NCBI RefSeq assembly: GCF_947497125.1
Contig: NZ_CANMFI010000002.1
Coordinates: 226,748-290,747, forward strand
Origin: an uncultured Polaribacter sp.
GTDB lineage: Bacteria > Bacteroidota > Bacteroidia > Flavobacteriales > Flavobacteriaceae
DNA: 64,000 nt
Direction: 5' to 3'
This document shows positions 1 through 9,724 of this stretch, in pieces. Under the pieces are notes generated by a model that was given only the letters and a program-made list of their open reading frames with translations, searched no databases and was not told where the DNA came from. Every line of letters starts with the position of its first letter. Position 1 is the first letter of the stretch. The translations under genes were made by a program, and so were the position numbers.

Positions 1-393
1 GAAACCTATCAAGCTTTAAAAGAAGAATTTAATGAAGCATATTTGTTAAAAGCTTTTTATTTAGATGAAAAACTTGTTGGTTTTATGTCTGGTATTATCA
101 ATAATAGCTCTTTAGATGCACATTTTGTTGGCATCGACTATTCTTTAAACAGAACCTATGCTATTTATCAAAAAATGCTTTATCATTATATAGAAATTGG
201 TATCGATAAAAAATTAAACATGATTAATTTTGGAAGAACTGCAAGCGAAATTAAAAGTTCTGTAGGGGCTGTTCCTCAAAATTTAACCATGTATCTTCGT
301 CATAAAAAAAGTATTAAAAATAAAATTTTAAAATTATTCTTGCAGCGAATTCAACCGACTCCGTTTCAACAAAAATTTCCATTTAAAAAATAA
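1..393 (+). CDS. GNAT/FemAB-like acyltransferase, C-terminal part
   Basis: The reading frame is open from the first base of the window, so this is the last 130 residues of a gene whose start lies outside. The fragment reads like the C-terminal half of a GNAT-like (Acetyltransf_6/FemAB-type) acyltransferase: a strand with an LVGFMSG-like core, then an aromatic helix segment (YAIYQKMLYHYIEIGI), then the motif INFGRTASEIKSSVGA, which is typical of the end of this fold. Proteins of this family transfer acyl or aminoacyl groups in the cytoplasm; the substrate cannot be told from the fragment. The tail is basic (KKSIKNKILK). It ends 6 bases before tesB, so the two are probably co-transcribed. The family call is moderately sure and the function is not known. 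Confidence 0.6.
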   Translation, partial: ETYQALKEEFNEAYLLKAFYLDEKLVGFMSGIINNSSLDAHFVGIDYSLNRTYAIYQKMLYHYIEIGIDKKLNMINFGRTASEIKSSVGAVPQNLTMYLRHKKSIKNKILKLFLQRIQPTPFQQKFPFKK

Positions 394-399
394 CACTAA

Positions 400-1269
400 A
401 TGCAAAATAGCAAAGATTTAATTGCCCTTTTAAACCTAGAAAACCTAGGAAACAATAATTTTAGTGGACACAGTTATACCATTGGAAGTCCGAATGTTTT
501 TGGGGGTCAAGTGGTTGCTCAGGCAATAAATGCGGCTTATAGAACTATTCCAGAAAATAAAATTTTACACTCTTTACATTCGTATTTTTTAGAAGCTGGC
601 AACTTATCTATTCCTATACACTATAACGTTACAGAAATGAGAGATGGTGGCAGTTTTTCTACCAGAAGAGTTACCGCCAGCCAAAACGATAAAACAATTT
701 TTATTTTAGCAGCCTCTTTTCATATTAAAGAAGATGGTTTTGAGCATCAAACAGTTATAAAAAAAGACATAACACAGCCAGAAGAACTACTTTCTTGGGA
801 TGATATGCTAACTCAGTTTGGTGATTTTTTACCAAAAACAACAAAAACTTTTTTAAGTGTTAAAAGACCCATTGAATTTAAACCTGTTAGAGTACCAAAC
901 CCTTTAGATCCAAAAGACTTACCTGCTAACGAACAAGTTTGGTTTCGATTGAAAGGAGAAAATCATCAAAAATTTACTCAAAGAACCAAGCATGAAATTT
1001 TAGCGTACATTTCTGACTACAATGTATTAAATGCAGCATTCAATCCAAATGGTAGTAAATTTAGTTTTGCAAACACACAAACAGCAAGTTTAGATCATTC
1101 TATGTGGTTTTTTAGAGATTTTAATTTTGATGATTGGTTATTATTTTCTGCAGAATCGCCAAACGCTTATGGCGCAAGAGGTCTATCTAAAGGAAATATC
1201 TTTACCAGAGACGGTAAATTAGTGGCTTCTTTTGCGCAGGAAGGTCTTTTACGTCCGATTAAAAAATAA
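400..1269 (+). CDS. tesB: acyl-CoA thioesterase II
   Basis: This is a 289-residue TesB-type thioesterase, which hydrolyses acyl-CoA to free fatty acid and CoA in the cytoplasm. The length fits the double-hotdog family (about 285 to 290). The N-terminal hotdog carries GGQVVAQAINAAYRTIP and LHSLHSYFLEAG, where an acyl-binding helix and a conserved His-rich strand are expected. The C-terminal hotdog carries ISDYNVLNAAF and ASLDHSMWFFRDF, and the end GLSKGNIFTRDGKLVASFAQEGLLR is the usual closing strand. It follows the acyltransferase-like gene by 6 bases and precedes the SdpI-family gene by 18, suggesting one transcript. No missing residues are evident. Confidence 0.93.
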   Translation: MQNSKDLIALLNLENLGNNNFSGHSYTIGSPNVFGGQVVAQAINAAYRTIPENKILHSLHSYFLEAGNLSIPIHYNVTEMRDGGSFSTRRVTASQNDKTIFILAASFHIKEDGFEHQTVIKKDITQPEELLSWDDMLTQFGDFLPKTTKTFLSVKRPIEFKPVRVPNPLDPKDLPANEQVWFRLKGENHQKFTQRTKHEILAYISDYNVLNAAFNPNGSKFSFANTQTASLDHSMWFFRDFNFDDWLLFSAESPNAYGARGLSKGNIFTRDGKLVASFAQEGLLRPIKK

Positions 1270-1287
1270 ACTAAATAAAAAAAAACC

Positions 1288-1644
1288 ATGACCGACTCTT
1301 TAATATACGTATTTACAACAAACGGTTTATTCTTTCTGATAAGTGTGCTTTTTTGGAAATTCCCGCCAAAAAAAATAAATAGTATCTATGGATATAAAAC
1401 CCCCAAAGCTATGCTAAATCAACAAATATGGGATTTTGCAAACTCAACATTTAATAAAAGTTTATTAATTTATACAGGGTTCTCTTTTATTGCTGTTCTT
1501 GCCTTTGTTACCTTTTTTAAAATTGTTTTAACATGGCAACCTATGGCATTGGTAATTTTGTCTTTAGTGGTTAGTGTTGTAAAAACAGAAAAAGCACTCT
1601 CTATTAATTTTACAGATGAGGGTAAAAGAAAAAGTAAAAATTAA
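1288..1644 (+). CDS. SdpI family membrane protein
   Basis: This 118-residue protein has about three hydrophobic segments (residues roughly 5-22, 57-78 and 84-100). Between the first two lies the signature of the SdpI/YhfL family: KKINSIYGYKTPKAM followed by NQQIWDFANSTF. SdpI itself is the immunity protein for the Bacillus SDP toxin, but most family members in other phyla have no known role, and there is no toxin gene next to this one. It sits 18 bases after tesB. Its stop overlaps by 4 bases the stop of the convergent phosphoethanolamine transferase gene. The family assignment is good; the function is unknown. Confidence 0.75.
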   Translation: MTDSLIYVFTTNGLFFLISVLFWKFPPKKINSIYGYKTPKAMLNQQIWDFANSTFNKSLLIYTGFSFIAVLAFVTFFKIVLTWQPMALVILSLVVSVVKTEKALSINFTDEGKRKSKN

Positions 1645-3152
1645 TTAAAAATACTTTGCGCTTTTAAGTACTTATAATTTTCTACGTTACCAATATCTAA
1701 AACGCTATGAAATAAAAAATCTGTAGTTATAGAATCTTGTCTTTTCAATTTCAATTTTTGAATTTTTAACGGGTAATTTTTTTGAAAATGATTAGAAAAC
1801 CAAACTAACATTGCAGGGTTTTTTGTTGCTTTATGCTCTTGTGCATGTAACCACCTTCCATCTTCTCCCAAGGTTTCTCCATGATCTGAAAGGTAAATTA
1901 GTATTGTTTTTTTTGATGATTTTTTAAGATTTAAAATCAGTTGATTTAAAAAATTATCTAAGTACAAAATAGTGTTATCATAAGAATTAATTAACTCTTC
2001 TTTAGTTAAAGACCCGATATACTTACTGGTAATAATCGGTTTAAAATGTTGAAATTCTGGTGTAATTCTGCTATTGTAATACCAGTGACTCCCAATCATG
2101 TGAAGCGTAGTTATTCTGTTATTAGCAAGAGCATTATCAACTGAAAAATAATCTAACAATGCTAGATCTTTTTCTTTTTTAAAACTTTGAAAAGAATGTA
2201 GTTTATCAATAATAAGATTCGTTTTATTAGAATAAATTACATCTTTATAACTGCTTTCAATAGATTGGTTGCCTATCCATTCTGTTTTAAAAGAAGCCTT
2301 GTTTAGCACTGTATATATACTTGTAGCAACTTGCTGCTTTTGTTGATCATCTACAGATTTATCAGTTAAAATTTGAGGCACACTTTGAGCAGTAAAAGTA
2401 AAAGGAGTGTATACTTTTTTAAAACTAATTACATTTTTTACTTTAGATAATAATGGAGTTGTATTTCTGTAATATCCATTTAAAGATAAATGATCTGCTC
2501 TTACAGATTCTCCTACCACTAATACAATATGTAAATCTTCTTCTTTTGTAAAAACGTTTTCTTTTACTTCTTTTAATGTAATTTTTGGCTTCTTTAAATA
2601 CTTAACACCTGCAAAATACACATTGTATGGAAGTCTATTTTTAAAGGCATCAAACTTGTAGTTTTCTACAACAAAAAAACTTAAAACACCAATAATTGAA
2701 AGTATAAAAAGCGGCGATTTAACACTACTAATCCTATTATTTTTAAAGCGTTTAAAAAACACTAGAATACTAACAGTAGAAAATAGTAAAAAGAGCACAA
2801 ATTGATAACTAATCACATCAATAGCAATATCTGTATTTGTTTCTACAATTGCTTGAATCATACCTTCTGCAATGGTAAGATCTTGTGTATATACCCAAAA
2901 AGAAAAAGAAGAAACTAGTATAAATAAAATTGGAAATACAATTTTAAATAACTTTTGAAAAAGGCTAAAAACATATATAAAACCAAATAAAGAAAAATGC
3001 AATAATAAAAAATGAGCAACATACACTAAATTCCCTTTTAAACTGCCAAAAGGAAAATGCACGTAAGAAGCAATTGTAATAAAAACTGCAATTAAAATAT
3101 GTAGCCCTAAATGAAATTTAATTTCTGGTAGCCAAAACTTTAATTTTTCCAT
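1641..3152 (-). CDS. EptA-like phosphoethanolamine transferase (sulfatase fold)
   Basis: This 503-residue inner-membrane enzyme has five hydrophobic segments in the first 170 residues, followed by a periplasmic alkaline-phosphatase/sulfatase domain. Metal and nucleophile motifs are present: VVGESVRADHLSLNGY (GES-R), a Thr in the TFTAQSVPQ segment where the phospho-accepting threonine of EptA-type enzymes lies, and LSDHGETLGEDG, with a His-rich HAQEHKATKNPA segment after it. Such enzymes transfer phosphoethanolamine from phosphatidylethanolamine to lipid A or to other surface glycans. The acceptor here cannot be read from sequence. The gene stands alone on the minus strand, and a possible -7 element lies about 83 bases upstream. 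Confidence 0.82.
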   Translation of the reverse strand: MEKLKFWLPEIKFHLGLHILIAVFITIASYVHFPFGSLKGNLVYVAHFLLLHFSLFGFIYVFSLFQKLFKIVFPILFILVSSFSFWVYTQDLTIAEGMIQAIVETNTDIAIDVISYQFVLFLLFSTVSILVFFKRFKNNRISSVKSPLFILSIIGVLSFFVVENYKFDAFKNRLPYNVYFAGVKYLKKPKITLKEVKENVFTKEEDLHIVLVVGESVRADHLSLNGYYRNTTPLLSKVKNVISFKKVYTPFTFTAQSVPQILTDKSVDDQQKQQVATSIYTVLNKASFKTEWIGNQSIESSYKDVIYSNKTNLIIDKLHSFQSFKKEKDLALLDYFSVDNALANNRITTLHMIGSHWYYNSRITPEFQHFKPIITSKYIGSLTKEELINSYDNTILYLDNFLNQLILNLKKSSKKTILIYLSDHGETLGEDGRWLHAQEHKATKNPAMLVWFSNHFQKNYPLKIQKLKLKRQDSITTDFLFHSVLDIGNVENYKYLKAQSIFN

Positions 3153-3234
3153 TTAAGATAGGTGCTTTATTATTTTTAAAATGAATTAAAGAATTAGTAA
3201 TACAACTTTAACATTAAAAAAATAGGTTTATTTA

Positions 3235-3242
3235 CAAATATA
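3235..3242 (-). promoter_or_regulatory. candidate -7 element for the EptA-like gene
   Basis: CAAATATA on the plus strand reads TATATTTG on the minus strand, an exact match to the Bacteroidota -7 consensus TAnnTTTG. It would start transcription near 3228, leaving a leader of about 75 bases. I see no clear -33 TTG, so this is weak. Confidence 0.33.
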
Positions 3243-3293
3243 AGGTTTTCATATCTAGAATTTTACTGTTATTTAAAGCTCAAATATGATTAT

Positions 3294-3322
3294 TTTGAGA
3301 TAAAAATGATTATGTATATTTG
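3294..3322 (+). promoter_or_regulatory. candidate promoter for the GDPD-like gene
   Basis: TTTG (3294-3297), a 17-base gap, then TATATTTG (3315-3322) matches the Bacteroidota consensus TTG-N17-23-TAnnTTTG in both boxes. Transcription would begin near 3329 and leave a leader of about 80 bases before the start at 3408. Confidence 0.5.
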
Positions 3323-3407
3323 TTATATTGTATTATTAAAATATTTATTAATATAAAGATCTATTTTTCGTTAGATTTTAAGGTGAAAAAAAGAAATTAA
3401 ATTTGAT

Positions 3408-4154
3408 ATGCAAAAAAATATAATCTTTAGAAATAAATTCAAAATTTTATTGCTTACTATTTTGTTTATTGCTTATTATTATAGTCCGTATAAAGTTGAA
3501 GGAATTAATTTTTATCATAAAATATGGGCACATAGAGTAAATTCTATTGAAAAATTAAATTCTTCTTTAAATTATTTTGATGGTATTGAACTAGATTTAG
3601 TATATAATTTTGAAAAAAACATATTCGATGTTAATCATCCACCTGATGAATCCAAAGGCCTAAATTTTGTAGACTATATTAATGCAATAGAAAATAATAG
3701 TCTTCCTTTTATTTGGCTAGATATAAAAAATATTAATAAAAAAAATGTTGATCAAATACTAAAGAAATTATTATTAATATTTAAATCTAAAGAATATCCT
3801 TTAAACAAAATTTTAATTGAATCGAAAAACGCGAATCTACTTCTACAATTTGAAAAGGTTGGTTTTAAAACAAGCTTTTACTTACCATCTAACTTGAATA
3901 AAAAGAATAGTTTAGATTTATCAAAAAGCTTACTTGATATTAAAAATGTAATAAATAAATATCCTAATGTTGCCATATCTACAAGTTTTAAAGATTATCA
4001 CATTGTAAAAAAAGAGTTTCCCAATCATAAAAAATATATTTGGGCCATAGTAAAACCTTTACATTTTAATCACTTTCTGATTAGGGAAATTCTAAAAGAT
4101 ACATCTGTTGAAATTGTTTTACTAAATTATCATGTAATTAGAGGAAATATTTAA
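3408..4154 (+). CDS. GDPD-like / FAM151-like phosphodiesterase-fold protein
   Basis: This 248-residue protein has an N-terminal hydrophobic segment (about residues 10-25), so it is probably anchored in or exported across the membrane. After it come HKIWAHRVNSIEKL, FDGIELDLVYN, and FDVNHPPDESKGLNF. This His / Glu-x-Asp / His arrangement is that of the glycerophosphodiester phosphodiesterase TIM-barrel superfamily, closest in pattern to the FAM151/DUF2181 branch. A later FIWLDIKNI strand and an ILIESKN strand fit the barrel. Substrate and role are unknown. The gene is visibly richer in A and T than its neighbours, stands alone between a divergent and a convergent gene, and has its own well-formed promoter. 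This hints at later acquisition, though composition was judged only by eye. Confidence 0.55.
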   Translation: MQKNIIFRNKFKILLLTILFIAYYYSPYKVEGINFYHKIWAHRVNSIEKLNSSLNYFDGIELDLVYNFEKNIFDVNHPPDESKGLNFVDYINAIENNSLPFIWLDIKNINKKNVDQILKKLLLIFKSKEYPLNKILIESKNANLLLQFEKVGFKTSFYLPSNLNKKNSLDLSKSLLDIKNVINKYPNVAISTSFKDYHIVKKEFPNHKKYIWAIVKPLHFNHFLIREILKDTSVEIVLLNYHVIRGNI

Positions 4155-4179
4155 GAATTTACTTATTTCCTAGATTGAA

Positions 4180-6648
4180 TTAAAAATTAGCCACAAAGGA
4201 AACCGATAAATTTCTACCAGGAGCAGAAATACCTGATGCAAATTCTATGTAATGTTCATCAAACAAATTACTTAATCTTGCTTGTACAGAAAAATATTGG
4301 TTTACCACATATTTTCCGCTAAAACCAAGCGTAAACCAAGCCGGTGAACCATAAAATTTATCAATATCAGAAATTGCATTTTCATTAACAATAGGGGTTA
4401 ACTCGTGGTTATCTATCCCTTCTCTAAAATTAAAATCTTCAATATCTTTTTTACTATTAAACCTAAAATCTGCGCCAATTTCAATGTTATTTTTTTGATA
4501 ATTTACTTCAAATTGCCCAAAAAGAGGTGGTATTGATGACATCGGCTCATTGGTGTCATAAGTTCGTCCTTTGGTAAAAGTTACAAAACCAGTTGTATTA
4601 ATTGTACTCGAAATTTTACCTAAATAATTAGCCGTATAACCTGTAATAAATGCATTGCCTTTATTTTGATTGGCAACTACATTACCAAGCTCTCCATCAA
4701 ACAAAACTTGATTATTACCATTAATCGTAAAAACATCTCTAATAATATAATTATCTAATAAGGTGTAAAAAACAGTAGCGCCTAATCTAAATTTTTGATT
4801 GTTAAAATACTTTTGTATGCCTATTTCTGCATTGTAAGCAAACTCTGGATTTACATCTATATTTGGCACAGTTACATTGCCTGCCTTCTCTCTAACACGA
4901 CCAACATCATCTATATTTGGCGATCTAAAACCAGAAGACAACACACTGTTTAACTGCCAATTTTTATTGGGCCTAAACACATAACCTACAGTTGCAGTAA
5001 CAGCAGCATTGTCTGTTTTTACGTTATTGTTTTCTAAGGTAATAAAGGTGTCATCTATCCAATTTGCTTCTAAATGAGTGTGTGTAAATCTAATTCCAGA
5101 ATTTAAGGTAGATTTACTAGTAATGTCTTGTCTATAATCTACATAAGCAGCAGAGCTTAAATAATTGCTACCACCATCTGGATAACGAGATTGTACCTTA
5201 AAATTACTTGCCATACCAATTACTTTGTTATCGGTTACTTGTAATGTTTTTCCTGTAGATTCAGATTTTACATCATTGTAAGTAAACTCAAAACCATAAG
5301 AAAGGGCTCTTTTTTTATCATCAGTTAAAGAAATTGAAAAATCTCCGTTTACACTAAAAACATTAACCATTTCATCTCTGTAAGAACGATCTAAACTACC
5401 AAATTTACGTTGAACTCTTTGTTCTTTAATATTTTGATACGCTGTTGTAATTGTACCACTTTCTAACCATTTTTTCTCTGGATTGATAATTAACTGTGTA
5501 GATAATAACAACCTTTTTTGAGGGCCATAATACCATTCTGCAAATTTTAAACTGCCATCACTTAACTCTGTAAGCCTATCAAACCGTGGTATGTTAGATG
5601 ATGAGGAATACTGAATATTAACTTTTAAATCTGTTTTATTTGATAACGGAATAAAGAATTTTTGTAATAGATCTGTTTGATGATACCCAGAATTTCTTAA
5701 TAATGATGGGTTAGAATTACTGGTAGGGTTTTCATTATAATTACCGTTACTGTTTTCTGAAAAATAAAATACTTTGCCCCAATCTTTAAAACCATGTCTT
5801 CGATTAGTCCCACTTTGTAAATCGCCAAAATCACTGTGTGTGATGCTTGTAAAAGAAGCCCAATTTTTAAATCTTAATTCTGCAGAAACTGTTGTTGTTT
5901 TCTCTTGATTAACAGTTGAAAAACGACTAAAAAACTGACTTTTTACCTCGTTTTCATTTGATAACTTTGGTGTTTTTGTGTAGTAATGTATTACACCACC
6001 TAACGCATCAGAGCCATATACCACAGAAGACGGGCCAAAAACAACCTCTGTCTTATCTAACATATTTGGCGCTACCGTTATGGCATTTTGCAGGTGTCCT
6101 TTTCTATAAATAGCATTGTTCATTCGCACCCCATCTACCACTAATAATACTCTATTAGACTCCATTCCTCTAATTACAGGACTACCACCACCAAATTGAG
6201 ATTTTTGAACTTTAATACCAGGGATTGTTGCTAACAAATCTGCCGATGTTTGGGCAGAAACCTTTTCGATGTCTTTTGATGATAAAACAGCTATTTGTTC
6301 TGCAATTCTATTTGTTTTTTCTGCTTTTTTAAATACAGACAGTACAACTTCATCTAATTGTTCTGAATGTTTTTTTAAATAAACATTAAAATCTGTGGCT
6401 GCTAACTTCGATTTTTTGACCTTTAAAAGTGCATACGAAATATGAGAAAAAAGAATTGTTTCATTTTTATCAAAAGAAGAAACATCAACAAAACCAAGCT
6501 TATCAGAAGATAGACTAATTTTTAATGATGTGTCATAAACAGTAACGTTTTTAATAATTTTACCTGTTTGCGCATCTACTACTTTTACTTTTTGCGCAAA
6601 AGAAAAACTACTTACAAAAACAACGAAAGAAAAAAGTAAATACTTCAT
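4180..6648 (-). CDS. TonB-dependent outer-membrane receptor, hemin-receptor-like
   Basis: This 822-residue protein begins with a signal peptide ending in FSFAQ. A CarboxypepD_reg-like domain follows (about 20-100), then a plug (about 115-220) and a 22-strand-type barrel ending in the terminal aromatic NLSVSFVANF. The plug segments VIRGMESNRVLLVVDGVRM and NNAIYRKGHLQNAIT with YGSDALGGVIHY resemble the hemin/hemoglobin and related receptor branch, but the substrate is an inference. TonB-dependent receptors import scarce ligands across the outer membrane with energy from TonB-ExbBD. It is the last gene of the porZ-recO unit, its start adjoining the recO stop by one base, so expression may be tied to those genes. 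Confidence 0.88.
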   Translation of the reverse strand: MKYLLFSFVVFVSSFSFAQKVKVVDAQTGKIIKNVTVYDTSLKISLSSDKLGFVDVSSFDKNETILFSHISYALLKVKKSKLAATDFNVYLKKHSEQLDEVVLSVFKKAEKTNRIAEQIAVLSSKDIEKVSAQTSADLLATIPGIKVQKSQFGGGSPVIRGMESNRVLLVVDGVRMNNAIYRKGHLQNAITVAPNMLDKTEVVFGPSSVVYGSDALGGVIHYYTKTPKLSNENEVKSQFFSRFSTVNQEKTTTVSAELRFKNWASFTSITHSDFGDLQSGTNRRHGFKDWGKVFYFSENSNGNYNENPTSNSNPSLLRNSGYHQTDLLQKFFIPLSNKTDLKVNIQYSSSSNIPRFDRLTELSDGSLKFAEWYYGPQKRLLLSTQLIINPEKKWLESGTITTAYQNIKEQRVQRKFGSLDRSYRDEMVNVFSVNGDFSISLTDDKKRALSYGFEFTYNDVKSESTGKTLQVTDNKVIGMASNFKVQSRYPDGGSNYLSSAAYVDYRQDITSKSTLNSGIRFTHTHLEANWIDDTFITLENNNVKTDNAAVTATVGYVFRPNKNWQLNSVLSSGFRSPNIDDVGRVREKAGNVTVPNIDVNPEFAYNAEIGIQKYFNNQKFRLGATVFYTLLDNYIIRDVFTINGNNQVLFDGELGNVVANQNKGNAFITGYTANYLGKISSTINTTGFVTFTKGRTYDTNEPMSSIPPLFGQFEVNYQKNNIEIGADFRFNSKKDIEDFNFREGIDNHELTPIVNENAISDIDKFYGSPAWFTLGFSGKYVVNQYFSVQARLSNLFDEHYIEFASGISAPGRNLSVSFVANF

Positions 6649-7370
6649 TAACTAAAAACTGTTTCTAAAATTTGTAATGATTTTGGTTCTCTAAAACCAT
6701 CCAAATGTAACTCAAAATATCGAATTATTATTTTTAATACAACCTGCCTCTCTTGCTTGCCAAAAGAAACTTTATCTATGCTATCAAAATGTATGCCTAT
6801 TAGCTTTTTAAATTGATAAAAATCGTTGCCAGTAATAATATTTGAATGCAAACCGGTATTTGTAAAGTTTCCTTCTAATAAATCAAACCCTAAACTATCT
6901 TTTTCGGAAACATCTGGATAAAACCCTAAAAAACGAGTAATATTAAACAAAAATAACAAGTGAAAATTGGCTATTTTATCATGCAAATCTAACCAAATAA
7001 GACCATTTTCTAGATACTCGAATAAGGCTTTGTTTTTTTCTTCTTCTTTAATTGCATAAGACAACACTTCGGATAAAAATAACACAACAGACTGTTTTAC
7101 AATATCTTTATAAATTGTGTTGTATGGTTGTGCAACTTGCACTTCTTTTATAGTATTTAAGGCTCCTTTAGCACTGTGTTTTGCAACAATATTTAATTGC
7201 GTTAACGGTTGAAAATAGGCTGCTTTTAACCCGCCTTTTTTAGCTTTTAAAACGCCTCTTACTAAATATGATTTTAAGCCCTCTTGATACGTATAACATT
7301 TTACAATTAAACTAGAATCGCTATATTTAATGGCACTTAATACAATTGCCTTTGTTGTTATAACAGTCAT
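6648..7370 (-). CDS. recO: DNA repair protein RecO
   Basis: This 240-residue protein has the RecO layout. An N-terminal OB fold (about 1-80) contains TKAIVLSAIKYSDSSLIVKCYT and ARG-type basic residues in LVRGVLKAKKGGLK. A helical C-terminal domain follows. RecO helps RecA load on single-stranded DNA coated by SSB during RecF-pathway repair. The Cys zinc cluster seen in some RecO proteins is absent, as is usual in Bacteroidota. The gene starts on the last base of porZ and ends on the first base of the receptor gene, so all three are tightly coupled. The porZ-recO pairing is, as I recall, common in Flavobacteriaceae. Confidence 0.9.
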   Translation of the reverse strand: MTVITTKAIVLSAIKYSDSSLIVKCYTYQEGLKSYLVRGVLKAKKGGLKAAYFQPLTQLNIVAKHSAKGALNTIKEVQVAQPYNTIYKDIVKQSVVLFLSEVLSYAIKEEEKNKALFEYLENGLIWLDLHDKIANFHLLFLFNITRFLGFYPDVSEKDSLGFDLLEGNFTNTGLHSNIITGNDFYQFKKLIGIHFDSIDKVSFGKQERQVVLKIIIRYFELHLDGFREPKSLQILETVFS

Positions 7371-9706
7371 TAATTAACAATTGCTATTTTTGTGATGGCT
7401 GTTTCTGAAGCATCAGAATTAGATAATAAAACAATATACACGCCAGAAGCCACACTTGTACCTGCTAAGTTTTTCTTGTTCCAAACTACCTTACCACCTT
7501 GTAATTCTTGCCCTTCTACCACATTAGTTTCAAAAACTAAATTACCTGCAACATCTAAAATTTTTACATTAGTTCCTTTTGGTAAATGAGTACCATTTCT
7601 ACCATCTATTGTAATGGTTTCGTGGTTTTTTAAAGCCGGATTTGGGTAGGCATAAACGTCTTTTAACACCTCTCCAAAAGGGGCTACATTACTATTGTAT
7701 GCAACCATGCCTTTGTTGGTGGCAAAATAAACTTTACCCGAACTTTTATCTACCGCAATTTTATTTATCTTATTTGAAGGTAATGGTGAATTTTTAGTAC
7801 TAAAAGTAGCCAAGGTGTTTTTACCATCTGGATTGGTGTATACAACACCACCGTTATCGGTACCAAACCATTTATTTTGTGCACCATCTATTGCAATAGA
7901 ATTTACAGATTGATCGCCTAAAAGTCGTTCTCCAAAACCATTCTCGTCTCCATTAATAACAATAGGATTTGCATTTGGGGTATTATCATCAAAAACACCG
8001 GAGGCATTATTATACATAACCAACCCAGATAGGGTTCCAATCCAAATTCGATTACTCGCATCAATAGCAAGCGCTCTAACATTTACATCTGGTAAATTAC
8101 CCTTGTTAAAGATTGCTATAAATGATTTTTTCCTATTACCATTTTCATTATAAATATAAACCCCATTTCTTCTAGTTCCTATCCAAACAGTATTATTTCT
8201 ATCTACAATAACAACATTTGTTCCCTTCCCATTAGTATTTAATTGTAAAGTACTAATATCATAACTAGACCAATTGCCTGTTGGAGATAATTTTTTTAGT
8301 TTCTTTGTAGCCAAAGCATCTGCCATCCATAAGTTTCCTTGACTATCAAAACTAGAACCACTAACTCTTGTTGTAATTAAGTTAGGACTATTAGGGAATC
8401 GATCTTCTAAATCACTATTTTGTGAATGATAAAAATTAGATATTTCGTTGTTTTCTAATTCTAAAAGGCCACCTCCAGAAAAAACATTTCCATTACTTGT
8501 TTGAGCATAAGAGCTTATAAATGCAATGTCTTCATTTTTTGGGTCTATAGTAACATCTACTAAATCTAAAATCGGTAAATCTTGAGAAAACTTAGTGTTA
8601 ATCCACTCTTCACCTTTATAGTTACTAAATCCTTTCCTGTTTCCTAAAGGCACATAAGAAGCACTATAACCTCCATAAACAACCCATAAATTATTAGTAC
8701 CAGATGTAATTGAGAAAATATCATTAAACAAAGGTCCATCTGGATGAATTTCTGTAAAATCAGTAAAATTAGAAGAATCAGAATTTAATAACCCAAATTC
8801 TTTTGTTGCTAAAAAGACTGTGTTATTCTCAAAAAAAGCGGTGTTTAATGTAAAGTTAAAATCTGAATTGTTAGTAAATTCTTGCACTTCATTTAATTGG
8901 GTGTCAAATACAATTGCGACATTAGAAAGCGCAACTGTTAAATTAGTATTCGATGCTTTTAATGCTAAAATAGTAGCAGAAAAACTATTTATTTCTTCTA
9001 AAACACCACCATTTAATTTGAATAATTTACTTCCTTCTGTTAGATATAATTCGTTGTTAAATAATGAAATTTGATTAAAATTAGCACCAGAAAACTGCAC
9101 ATTCCAAGTATTAAAATCAATTAAAAAAGCACTTGTTAAATTGGCACTAAAAAGACCTTCGTCTGTTGCAGCATATAATAGATCATTAAGGATTACGGTT
9201 TTATTTACCCTTAAAGAACTTGAGTTATTGCCAATAAAATAGGTGTCACCAAATTCTAAATTTTCAATATCGTAAACAACAATCCCAAAAGGTGTAGAAA
9301 GATAGAGTTGATTGTTATATTCAGAAATATGATTGATGCTTTTTTCTCCGGATTGATTAAAATTAATAATATCAGATGAAATTGTAATAGTCCCATCTTC
9401 ATCAACAACCTCTACCAATCCGTTTTGGTAGCCAATAACCAATCTTTTAAAACGACTGTTATAATAAATAGAAGACGTAGTTTCTCCAGAAAGACCTTGT
9501 ACCGAAGAAATTTTCTGTATTTCTTGGCTAAGAATATCATAGCTAAAAACAGCGTTATCTGCTAAGGCATATATAAGGTTATCTACTTTTATAAAGTTTT
9601 TAACATTATTATATGAGTAAAAGTCTTCCCATGAGGCGCTATAATCTGTTTGAGCAGAAAACAATAATGAGAAAAATAATATATATATTGATAAAAGCTT
9701 TTTCAT
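7370..9706 (-). CDS. porZ: type IX secretion protein PorZ (beta-propeller)
   Basis: This 778-residue protein matches the length of PorZ from Porphyromonas (about 776). A signal peptide ends at LLFSAQ. The body is made of two-component-regulator-type propeller blades, with repeats such as KRLVIGYQNGLVEV, NTVWIGTRRNGVYIYN and NRIWIGTLSGLVMYN. The C-terminal 90 residues form a sorting-type domain (DVYAYPNPALKNHE to ETAITKIAIVN). PorZ belongs to the cell-surface attachment complex of the type IX system, with PorU, PorV and PorQ, and in Porphyromonas it binds the anionic LPS used for anchoring. The identification rests on architecture, length and the recO neighbour. A generic propeller protein with a sorting domain is the alternative. 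Confidence 0.82.
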   Translation of the reverse strand: MKKLLSIYILFFSLLFSAQTDYSASWEDFYSYNNVKNFIKVDNLIYALADNAVFSYDILSQEIQKISSVQGLSGETTSSIYYNSRFKRLVIGYQNGLVEVVDEDGTITISSDIINFNQSGEKSINHISEYNNQLYLSTPFGIVVYDIENLEFGDTYFIGNNSSSLRVNKTVILNDLLYAATDEGLFSANLTSAFLIDFNTWNVQFSGANFNQISLFNNELYLTEGSKLFKLNGGVLEEINSFSATILALKASNTNLTVALSNVAIVFDTQLNEVQEFTNNSDFNFTLNTAFFENNTVFLATKEFGLLNSDSSNFTDFTEIHPDGPLFNDIFSITSGTNNLWVVYGGYSASYVPLGNRKGFSNYKGEEWINTKFSQDLPILDLVDVTIDPKNEDIAFISSYAQTSNGNVFSGGGLLELENNEISNFYHSQNSDLEDRFPNSPNLITTRVSGSSFDSQGNLWMADALATKKLKKLSPTGNWSSYDISTLQLNTNGKGTNVVIVDRNNTVWIGTRRNGVYIYNENGNRKKSFIAIFNKGNLPDVNVRALAIDASNRIWIGTLSGLVMYNNASGVFDDNTPNANPIVINGDENGFGERLLGDQSVNSIAIDGAQNKWFGTDNGGVVYTNPDGKNTLATFSTKNSPLPSNKINKIAVDKSSGKVYFATNKGMVAYNSNVAPFGEVLKDVYAYPNPALKNHETITIDGRNGTHLPKGTNVKILDVAGNLVFETNVVEGQELQGGKVVWNKKNLAGTSVASGVYIVLLSNSDASETAITKIAIVN

Positions 9707-9724
9707 TGTTAATTTTTAATCTCT

